Source: an uncultured Eubacterium sp. (GTDB taxonomy: Bacteria > Bacillota > Clostridia > Lachnospirales > Lachnospiraceae). Taken from it: a stretch of 64,000 nt of DNA. The notes under the pieces were generated by a model, which was not told the origin of the DNA, searched no databases, and saw only the letters and a list, made by a program, of their open reading frames with translations. Position 1 is the first letter of the stretch. Each line of letters opens with the position of its first letter. The position numbers and the translations under genes are program-made. Of the stretch, positions 1 through 6,776 are shown piece by piece. The stretch lies in contig CAJTXO010000014.1 of assembly GCA_910583555.1 (NCBI GenBank), positions 52,310-116,309 on the forward strand. The letters run 5' to 3'.

Positions 1-65
1 GCGTTCGCCGCTGACGTCCCCCAGTACATGTCACATCCCCGGCTCATGTCGCATTCCTGTTCATT

Positions 66-305
66 TCACAGGAGACGGTACAGTTCTTTGGCAGCTTCTT
101 TATTATAAGTTTCCTCTACACTGAGCACTTCCACTTTCGTATTCTTGTTTCCAAACTGGATCTCGATCACATCGCCCGGCTTTACGTTCAGGGACGCCTT
201 TGCCACCTTATCGTTTACTAAAATCCTCCCCGCGTCGCACGCCTCATTAGCCACTGGCCTCCGCTTGATCAGCCGCGACACCTTCAAATACTTATCTAAC
301 CGCAT
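66..305 (-). CDS. rqcP: S4-domain RNA-binding protein RqcP
   Basis: 79 residues, almost entirely one S4 domain: MRLDKYLKVSRLIKRR followed by an ILVND turn, as in Hsp15/YabO proteins. In Bacillus RqcP works with RqcH on stalled 50S subunits in ribosome quality control, helping C-terminal alanine tailing. The ATG follows AAGGAGG at 7 nt. It lies downstream of spoVT and hup on the same strand, matching the yabO neighbourhood of Firmicutes. Family assignment is firm; the biochemical role is carried over from Bacillus. Confidence 0.92.
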   Translation of the reverse strand: MRLDKYLKVSRLIKRRPVANEACDAGRILVNDKVAKASLNVKPGDVIEIQFGNKNTKVEVLSVEETYNKEAAKELYRLL

Positions 306-464
306 GTCTGCCTCCTTTTTCTTTTTGTCTTGCTTTTGTTCTCGTTTCCGCTGTACGTCTGCTTACAGACGCCGCGCCCTTTCCGGCATACAGAAAAAAA
401 ACGCCGATCCCGAACACGCAGAATCGACGTTCTATTCGCATATTAAATCCATACACCTCTGTAA

Positions 465-740
465 TTAGGAATTTACAGTGTCCTTCAATGCCTTTCCAGC
501 CTTGAATTTCGGTGCCTTAGAAGCAGGAATGCTCATCGGTTTCTTCGTGAGTGGGTTGATTCCCTCTCTAGCGGCCCTCTGTGTAACTTCGAATGAGCCA
601 AAGCCTACAAGCTGAATCTTTCCGCCCTTTTTCAATTCATCGGTCACTACGTCAACAAATGCTTTCAGTGCTTTTTCTGCATCTTTTTTTGACAATTCAG
701 CCTGATCTGCCATCGCTGCCACTAATTCTGACTTATTCAT
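465..740 (-). CDS. hup: HU family nucleoid protein
   Basis: 91 residues, the usual HU length. It shows MNKSELVAAMADQAELSKKDAEKAL at the dimerising helices, the GFGSFEV motif, and the arm region ending in INPLTKKPMSIPASKAPKFKAGKALKDTV (here split: INPLTKKPM and FKAGKALKD). HU bends and compacts DNA non-specifically as a homodimer. The start follows GAGGAGG. It has its own promoter with repeats around it (separate entries) and may read on into rqcP, 159 bp downstream. Confidence 0.95.
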   Translation of the reverse strand: MNKSELVAAMADQAELSKKDAEKALKAFVDVVTDELKKGGKIQLVGFGSFEVTQRAAREGINPLTKKPMSIPASKAPKFKAGKALKDTVNS

Positions 741-778
741 GGATTATATCCTCCTCGTGTCTTTACTATAATATTTTC

Positions 779-872
779 GTAAACCTACAATATCTGTAAA
801 CCTACTAACTATACTTATACCCTTTTTCTAGCCATTTGTCAAGGTTTTTTCCTAGATTTAGCAGGTAAACCT
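779..872 (-). repeat. Three AGGTTTAC repeats around the hup promoter
   Basis: The octamer GTAAACCT on the plus strand (AGGTTTAC on the coding strand) occurs at 779-786, 796-803 and 865-872. The first two are in the leader, 17 bp apart start to start; the third is upstream of the -35. The arrangement suggests binding sites of one factor on both sides of the promoter, but no regulator is known to me for this octamer. Confidence 0.5.
814..842 (-). promoter_or_regulatory. hup sigma-A promoter
   Basis: On the minus strand TTGACA (837-842), a 17-bp spacer and TATAAG (814-819) lie about 75 bp before the hup ATG. The -35 is a perfect consensus match and the spacing is ideal, fitting a highly expressed nucleoid protein. 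Confidence 0.75.
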
Positions 873-925
873 CAATATTCACTCATTGTTTACACAATGT
901 TCATTTTTCCCGCTGCGCTCCGCAC

Positions 926-1471
926 TCAGCTCTCCATCTGCCTCCCGAGAAAATTCGCGCCGCAAAGCGCCATCTTTTCCTCAAACTCGCCAAATTTCTT
1001 CTTCGCATCATGGGACAGCAATATGACGGCACCGATCGCGTCCCCCTCGGAAACGATGGAACCGATCGCCTGATTGGTTTCGTGGTCCTCATCTTCCACG
1101 ACTTTACAGTGAGTGCCCCCTTCCTCCGAAGATAAAATATTGGCCCGGTTGTCGATACACTTTTTTAGTTCCGTGTGAATATCCTTCCCCGTATAGTTTT
1201 TCTTTTCCGGCCCCGCGGCTGCTACGATCTGATCACGGTCCGCCACACAGACCGTGCATTTCGCGACATTCGCCACCGATTCGACATATTCCTTCGCCAG
1301 CACCCCGAGTTCTCCGATCGGAGAGTACTTTTTCAGTATCACGCCGCCTTCATGGTTGGTAAAGATTTCAAGCGGGTCCCCCTCGCGGATGCGCAGTGTC
1401 CTTCGTATTTCTTTTGGTATTACTATTCGCCCAAGTTCGTCGATTCGACGCACAATTCCAGTTGCTTTCAT
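926..1471 (-). CDS. spoVT: Stage V sporulation protein T
   Basis: The N-terminal AbrB/SpoVT swapped-hairpin domain reads MKATGIVRRIDELGRIVIP followed by KEIRRTLRIREGDPLEIF; the rest (about residues 55-181) is the GAF-like sensor domain with conserved cysteines near CTVC. SpoVT is a forespore transcription factor that tunes sigma-G-dependent genes. I place the start at the ATG at 1471, which sits 9 nt after GGAGG; an ATG two codons upstream is too close to the ribosome-binding site. Length (181 aa) is typical. The gene marks the organism as a spore former. Confidence 0.95.
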   Translation of the reverse strand: MKATGIVRRIDELGRIVIPKEIRRTLRIREGDPLEIFTNHEGGVILKKYSPIGELGVLAKEYVESVANVAKCTVCVADRDQIVAAAGPEKKNYTGKDIHTELKKCIDNRANILSSEEGGTHCKVVEDEDHETNQAIGSIVSEGDAIGAVILLSHDAKKKFGEFEEKMALCGANFLGRQMES

Positions 1472-1579
1472 ATTCATATTCCTCCATTTAATGTATTGAC
1501 TTACTACTTTTACCTGATCATGAATCTAGTATTTGTCATATGGAGGAATTTATACCTTTTTTATACCCGGGTTTTGTAT

Positions 1580-2197
1580 TCAACTCACGTCACGCAGCTT
1601 CTTTCCCAGCGGGATCAGTATCGCACCGAAGGAATTGCCTAATGTAATAACGAGCAGACACAAAAACGCCCTCGCCGACCACATGCCAGCAACCGAAAAG
1701 TAGAACATATCGGCAATACAATGCTCAAAACCACTCAAAATAAAGGCGGAAACCCCCGCAAACAGGATGAGCGGATTTTTTGTCGTTTTATATCCCTCTA
1801 CGGAGGCATACATCAGAAAACCGCAAAAAATGCCGAGTACAAACAAACTGAACAAACTATCGTTTATCTTATTTTTACACATATCAGCCGCGCCCGCAAA
1901 TAAAGGTGCCATCCGGGTGCTCCTTAAGACCGTTGCTGACAAAAAAGTACCGGTAAAATCACCCGCCCATGTCAGCACCAGTTCAATCCAATAGGAAGAC
2001 GGCCGCTCCACCACATAGCCAATCTTTCCCGTATACAGCCCAAGTCCATGTGTACAGATTATGTATAGGCCAACCGAAAACATAAGAGCACCTACTATTC
2101 TGTTCGTCAGGGATAAAAACACACAGCCGCCAATACTGATGGCTATCCCCGCCAAAACTGCCATCACAAACATGTAACTATACTTTCTTAACTTCAT
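1580..2197 (-). CDS. Formate/nitrite transporter family channel
   Basis: 205 residues with about six hydrophobic segments. The family signature is visible: GFEHCIADMFYF carries the central histidine of the FNT pore and GNSFGA follows in the last helix. FNT proteins are pentameric channels for formate, nitrite or hydrosulfide. At 205 residues it is shorter than the usual 260-280, with the N-terminal cytoplasmic part reduced. The substrate cannot be told from sequence; formate is plausible in a fermenter. It is a single gene with its own likely promoter. Confidence 0.85.
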   Translation of the reverse strand: MKLRKYSYMFVMAVLAGIAISIGGCVFLSLTNRIVGALMFSVGLYIICTHGLGLYTGKIGYVVERPSSYWIELVLTWAGDFTGTFLSATVLRSTRMAPLFAGAADMCKNKINDSLFSLFVLGIFCGFLMYASVEGYKTTKNPLILFAGVSAFILSGFEHCIADMFYFSVAGMWSARAFLCLLVITLGNSFGAILIPLGKKLRDVS

Positions 2198-2346
2198 TTC
2201 CTGTCACGCCCCCCTTTTTTTCATGACTTCAATTGTTTTCTTTAGTTCAAGTGTATTTGCCACTTTTTCTATTTTAACGCCATCCCTTTCTAAACGGTAC
2301 CGTCATATTCAGATGGCGCAGCCTCACCCACTAACTCCCGTTATCC

Positions 2347-2374
2347 ATTATAACCCTTTTTTTCAATTTCGCAA
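2347..2374 (-). promoter_or_regulatory. Likely promoter for the FNT channel gene
   Basis: Minus strand: TTGCGA (2369-2374), 16-bp spacer, TATAAT (2347-2352). This leaves a leader of about 145 nt before the channel start. Apart from this I see nothing definite in 2198-2440. Confidence 0.5.
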
Positions 2375-2440
2375 TACCTAATCTCATCATTTCCCTCCTG
2401 CACGCACAGTTTTTCTGCCTGTCACAGTAATCCGTCTCCC

Positions 2441-3361
2441 TTAACCTTGTAAAAACTCACACGCCCCGAGCGCTGCCACCGCGCCGTCCGACGCCGCTGT
2501 CACCAATTGCCTGACCGTTTTCGTCCGGCAGTCACCAGCCGCGAATATTCCTTCCGCGTCGGTCCGGCACGACTCGTCCGCCCGGATGTAACCTTTCTCA
2601 TCCAGCGAAACGACTCCGCCGAACCTCTCGTTTTTCGGTTCCTGTCCGATCGCCACAAACACGCCGTTTACCACGCATTCATCGATAATATTGGTTCTTA
2701 CATTTTTTATGCGGATTGATTCCAGGCTGGCTTCCCCTTTTAACGAGACAACCGTGCTTTCGAGAATAAACTCCACATTTTTCTTTTTCAATAGTAAATT
2801 TACAAGCCTGGTCTCTCCCCGGAAACGATCGCGGCGGTGGATGACATAAACCATTTTGCAATACTGCGAGAGATAGAGCGCATCCTCGAGCGCCGTGTTC
2901 CCTCCGCCGACAACGGCCACGCGCTTGTCCCGGTAAAAGGCCCCGTCGCACACCGCGCAGTAGGACACGCCGCTGCCGGTTAGTTCCTTCTCCCTTTCCA
3001 GCCCAAGTTTCCGCTGAACAACGCCGGTACACAAAATGGCAGACCGGCCCTCATACAAACCGTCACACGTCATCACAACTTTCCGGCCGCCCTGGTCTAC
3101 GAGTTTTTCGACCTGACGGTTCACGATGACCGCCCCACATTCTTCGGCCTGCTGCTGTAGTTCCTGAATAAATTGAAATCCCGATATGCGTCTGATACCG
3201 GGATAGTTTTCTACTTCTGGCGAGTTTACGATCTGCCCGCCATTCACCTTTTCCTCCAGCACCAGAACCGATTTCCCCGCCCTCGCCCCGTAAAGAGCTG
3301 CGGACAGGCCTGCGGTTCCGGCGCCGATTATGATGATATCGTACAATTTCTTTTCTGCCAT
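2441..3361 (-). CDS. Thioredoxin-reductase-like flavoprotein
   Basis: 306 residues. The FAD site IIIGAGTAGLSAALYGARAG is at the N-terminus, the redox pair CAVC is near residue 135, the NADPH site VVGGGNTALEDALYLS follows, and GIFAAGDC is close to the C-terminus. This is the low-molecular-weight TrxB architecture. The start at 3361 has AGGAGG 6 nt upstream; the longer reading frame lacks one. There is no thioredoxin gene beside it, so its partner may be a thioredoxin elsewhere or another disulfide protein. Family certain, substrate inferred. Confidence 0.88.
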   Translation of the reverse strand: MAEKKLYDIIIIGAGTAGLSAALYGARAGKSVLVLEEKVNGGQIVNSPEVENYPGIRRISGFQFIQELQQQAEECGAVIVNRQVEKLVDQGGRKVVMTCDGLYEGRSAILCTGVVQRKLGLEREKELTGSGVSYCAVCDGAFYRDKRVAVVGGGNTALEDALYLSQYCKMVYVIHRRDRFRGETRLVNLLLKKKNVEFILESTVVSLKGEASLESIRIKNVRTNIIDECVVNGVFVAIGQEPKNERFGGVVSLDEKGYIRADESCRTDAEGIFAAGDCRTKTVRQLVTAASDGAVAALGACEFLQG

Positions 3362-3500
3362 TACGTGCCTCCTGCTTCTTTCTGGATTTTCCTGATCGCC
3401 TTTGCTTTCATACAGGGTCATACTTAGCTTTTCCGGTTTTCGTCAGGAATATGCAGGATGTGCAGGAATACGGCATTTCGTTTCTTTTACTCTCACGATT

Positions 3501-4979
3501 TTAATAAGAAGGTGTGCCATATCCATACACGTAACGATTGCGGATCGTTCTCTTTTGGTTTTGTGTAAACTGGACGACCTTGTAATTTCCGTCAGCACAC
3601 GGCACATTTCCCTCCACGGTCTGTAAATAGCCGCCCACCGGAGGTGCTGTTATCATTCCCACATGGCAGAAGCTTCCATTTTCATAGTAGAATACCAGAT
3701 CGCCCGCTTTCGGCGTATACGAACCACCATAGTATGCGGCATACTGGAACTGGTTCCGGTTTTTATACCAATTAACGGCGGCTGCGCAGCTGGCCGTTTT
3801 CGGTACCGCCTTGTTCAGCACGCCCATCTGGTTTGCGCAATATGACTGGAATGCCATGCACCACGCATAGCCGGATGACGAGACTGGCCTGCCATAAAAC
3901 CATGTGTTATACGGCACATTATTATTTCCCCGGTAGTCGCCGATTCCCATCTGGGACAATTCGTAGTCAACGATGCGCTGCCGTACTGTCGTTGTTGCCG
4001 GCGGCGTGTAAGAGACAGAAACGGGAACTAATTTCCATTTTTGCGCTGCGCTTCCATTTGCAGCGTACATTTGGATGTTTGTCCCATTGGCGCTTTTACC
4101 GCCGGATACGTCAGCCAAAAGTCCATTACATCTGCATGTCAGCGTAACCGTTCCATTTCCTGCGTCCGTTATGTTCCACCGCTGCGCTGCCGTTGCGTTT
4201 GATGCGTACTGCTGGATGTTGGTTCCGTTTATCCGTCCCGCGCCGGCACAGTCCAATACTTTTCCGCTGTTTACATTTTGAATCGTATAGGCGCCATCTG
4301 ACTGTCTGGTTATGGCAAACTTCTGGGCGTTTGTGCCATTGTCCTGATAGAGCTGGACATTTGCGCCGTCAGCGGCGGAGGCGCCGTTTACATCCATGGC
4401 AAAATTATTGTTCAGCGCGGAAACAATTTTATATGTGCCGTTCGCGATAACGCCTGGTGCAGCAGCGGCAGCAGGCAGGATGTACGCATTCAGGTCTGAG
4501 GTTTTGATAAACGCATATTTATATCCACCGCTCACCGGGTATTTTACCTGCGTATAGCTGCCCGACGCCCCCAGTACCTTTACGGTGTCGCCTTTTGCGA
4601 TGTATCCGTATGCGTTTTTGTTGTTTGCCCTGCGGTATGTCGTGATCTTCGACCTTGATCGATAACTGCTGCCTGTCGTTTTTGTGAGGATCTTGTTTCT
4701 GCTGATGTAGCCGGTCTTTCTTCCTCTGGCGACTGGGTAAGTTACCTTGCAGTAGCGGTCGGTCACCTGGCTGACTGTCATCTCATCGGACGGATAGACC
4801 GCGCCATACCGCTTGCTGAGTCCTGTATTTGAGTATACCTGTACATTTGAGGTTCCGATCGTATAGCATTTTACCGCCGCTCCCGCTTGGGACGGGTGGC
4901 CGAAATACAGTCCGGCCGCCCAGGATATCATACACACGAGAAATGCTATTCCACTTTTTGAAAATAATGTTTTGTTCAT
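3501..4979 (-). CDS. Secreted CHAP amidase with SH3 and ricin-lectin domains
   Basis: 492 residues. Signal peptide at about 1-34, tandem bacterial SH3-like modules at 36-165, a ricin B-type beta-trefoil at about 175-325 with repeated QxW-type motifs (AQKFAI, AQRWNI, AQKWKL), then a CHAP domain at 340-492. The CHAP catalytic Cys is in YAWCMAFQ, the His in FCHVGMI and a polar partner in VEGNV. Such enzymes cut peptidoglycan peptides or amide bonds, with SH3 and lectin parts targeting the wall. The start at 4979 follows AAAGGTGATC. Its first 168 residues nearly duplicate those of the next protein upstream. Confidence 0.88.
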   Translation of the reverse strand: MNKTLFSKSGIAFLVCMISWAAGLYFGHPSQAGAAVKCYTIGTSNVQVYSNTGLSKRYGAVYPSDEMTVSQVTDRYCKVTYPVARGRKTGYISRNKILTKTTGSSYRSRSKITTYRRANNKNAYGYIAKGDTVKVLGASGSYTQVKYPVSGGYKYAFIKTSDLNAYILPAAAAAPGVIANGTYKIVSALNNNFAMDVNGASAADGANVQLYQDNGTNAQKFAITRQSDGAYTIQNVNSGKVLDCAGAGRINGTNIQQYASNATAAQRWNITDAGNGTVTLTCRCNGLLADVSGGKSANGTNIQMYAANGSAAQKWKLVPVSVSYTPPATTTVRQRIVDYELSQMGIGDYRGNNNVPYNTWFYGRPVSSSGYAWCMAFQSYCANQMGVLNKAVPKTASCAAAVNWYKNRNQFQYAAYYGGSYTPKAGDLVFYYENGSFCHVGMITAPPVGGYLQTVEGNVPCADGNYKVVQFTQNQKRTIRNRYVYGYGTPSY

Positions 4980-5020
4980 CGTGATCACCTTTTCCTTTCT
5001 GTGATATTCCGTCACGTCTT

Positions 5021-6037
5021 TTAATACAACCCTCGAAATACGGATGTCGGGTCAAGCCTCATTCCATTTCGATACAATTCAAAGTGAAGATGTGTGCCAG
5101 TCGAATTTCCGGTTGTTCCTATGTATCCAATGATTTCGCCCTTTCTTACTGTTCTTGACCCCAAATTATGTATGCCCTGACTGCCTCCTGCCCGCACAGT
5201 ACTGGCGCTGCTGATCCTCTGTCTAACACCGGCAAAACTGTTTAGATGACAGTATTTAGCTCTATACGATTTATCTGCGGATTGGAAGTCGATAAAATTT
5301 CCGTAACTGGTTAGTTTTTGAACTCCATGATAAACTCGGTATGCCTGTTTAAATGTTACTGTTCCATCGGCTATCGCATACACTGGGGTTCCCTGGGCAA
5401 CGCCTCTGTTTATGTCATGGTAGCCATACCACCCGTTGTCGCCAGTCTTTTTGCTGAATTTACAGCCTACCGGAACCGGTGCCGCCATTGCCTGATCGTT
5501 TGGGGCAGTGAAACTGGGAGCGGGGGTGGACGCCAGAATGTAATTCTTCAGATCTGATGTTTTGATAAACGCATATTTATATCCGCCGCCCACTGGGTAT
5601 TTTACCTGCGTATAGCTGCCCGACGCCCCCAGCACCTTTACGGTGTCGCCTTTTGCGATGTATCCGTATGTGTTTTTGTTGTTTGCCCTGCGGTATGTCG
5701 TGATCTTCGACCTTGATCGATAACTGCTGCCTGTCGTTTTTGTGAGGATCTTGTTTCTGCTGATGTAGCCGGTCTTTCTTCCTCTGGCGACTGGGTAAGT
5801 TACCTTGCAGTAGCGGTCGGTCACCTGGCTGACTGTCATCTCATCGGACGGATAGACCGCGCCATACCGCTTGCTGAGTCCTGTATTTGAGTATACCTGT
5901 ACATTTGAGGTTCCGATCGTATAGCATTTTACCGCCGCTCCCGCTTGGGACGGGTGGCCGAAATACAGTCCGGCCGCCCAGGATATCATACACACGAGAA
6001 ATGCTATTCCACTTTTTGAAAATAATGTTTTGTTCAT
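5021..6037 (-). CDS. Secreted M23 peptidase with SH3 domains
   Basis: 338 residues: signal peptide (about 1-34), SH3-like modules (36-165), short linker, then an M23/LytM domain. The peptidase part shows GTPVYAIADGTV, YCHLN and the zinc motif THLHFEL; the first ligand region reads YHDINRG, not the common HxGxD, so activity should not be taken for granted. It would cut peptidoglycan cross-bridges outside the cell. The start at 6037 follows AAGGTGATTTC. It lies 41 bp before the CHAP gene and probably shares a transcript with it. Confidence 0.88.
   Translation of the reverse strand: MNKTLFSKSGIAFLVCMISWAAGLYFGHPSQAGAAVKCYTIGTSNVQVYSNTGLSKRYGAVYPSDEMTVSQVTDRYCKVTYPVARGRKTGYISRNKILTKTTGSSYRSRSKITTYRRANNKNTYGYIAKGDTVKVLGASGSYTQVKYPVGGGYKYAFIKTSDLKNYILASTPAPSFTAPNDQAMAAPVPVGCKFSKKTGDNGWYGYHDINRGVAQGTPVYAIADGTVTFKQAYRVYHGVQKLTSYGNFIDFQSADKSYRAKYCHLNSFAGVRQRISSASTVRAGGSQGIHNLGSRTVRKGEIIGYIGTTGNSTGTHLHFELYRNGMRLDPTSVFRGLY
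5534..6037 (-). repeat. Near-identical 504-bp 5' module, second copy at 4476-4979
   Basis: The first 168 codons of the M23 gene and of the CHAP gene match almost base for base, including the ribosome-binding site. I count about four amino-acid changes (for example KNTY against KNAY and PVGGG against PVSGG), nearly all near the 3' end of the module. Identity ends abruptly where the catalytic domains begin, so this is module duplication or gene conversion. Confidence 0.9.
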
Positions 6038-6077
6038 TGAAATCACCTTTTCCTTCCCTGAAAAACTGTTAGTTTTT

Positions 6078-6743
6078 TCAATTTAATCTCCGGGGTGTTG
6101 CACCGATTGACGCCATGAGGGAGGCATGGTTATGGTACTTACAGTTCTGCACGATCACTCCATCACGAATCTGCACCTCACTACCACCTACCGAATCGTC
6201 ATGCTTTTCCACATATGTTACAGCCAGATTATTTGCTGTATCATAGTAACATATGATGTCCTGGCCTGATCCCACTTCGGAATACAACCTCACTTCCCTC
6301 TCGCTTCCCATACTCTCTTTCATCGCGTTCAGCACTTTCTCCGAATCCGGACCGTCAGCGGAAGCCTGATCCAGAGACACAGCATCCGGTCTGATTGTAA
6401 TTGTTCCGGCACCGGTTACTTTCGCGTCCGCAATAGCACTTCCAAATGCACCGGATAATAAATCCATAAGTTCGAGATCTTCGCTTTCCTTTTCTTTTTC
6501 CTCTTGTTCCTTTGAGTTCTCGCTTTCGGTTGCTTTTTTCCCTCCTATTTTCTCTTCATCTCTTAGGTCATAATTTTCTTCTTCCCGCCCTTCCTTTTCC
6601 TGCCCTTCTTCCTCCCGTATCACATCTCTCCAATGTGTACGATCGCTTCCGCATCCAGTGAGGATCCATACCGTCATCATGCACAGCAGGATACGCGCTA
6701 AGACCGCCCCTCCGGATTTTTGTCTTTCTTTCCTTTTTTTCAT
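6078..6743 (-). CDS. Predicted lipoprotein, charged linker
   Basis: About 221 residues. A basic N-terminus (MKKRKERQK) and hydrophobic stretch lead to the lipobox ILTGC, so it should be lipid-anchored. A long Glu/Lys-rich linker (about residues 35-90) follows, then a small globular part ending near NCKYHNHASLMASIGATPRR. I do not recognise the C-terminal domain. The ATG at 6743 is preceded by AAAGGTGG. It sits among wall-active exported proteins and may be a surface accessory factor. Confidence 0.7.
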   Translation of the reverse strand: MKKRKERQKSGGAVLARILLCMMTVWILTGCGSDRTHWRDVIREEEGQEKEGREEENYDLRDEEKIGGKKATESENSKEQEEKEKESEDLELMDLLSGAFGSAIADAKVTGAGTITIRPDAVSLDQASADGPDSEKVLNAMKESMGSEREVRLYSEVGSGQDIICYYDTANNLAVTYVEKHDDSVGGSEVQIRDGVIVQNCKYHNHASLMASIGATPRRLN

Positions 6744-6776
6744 CTCGCATACCACCTTTCTTTATTATTCACAGAT

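Noticed and set aside
1478..1579. Sigma-G promoter for spoVT
   Set aside because: Expected from knowledge of Bacillus, but I could not find a convincing match to both elements at proper spacing.
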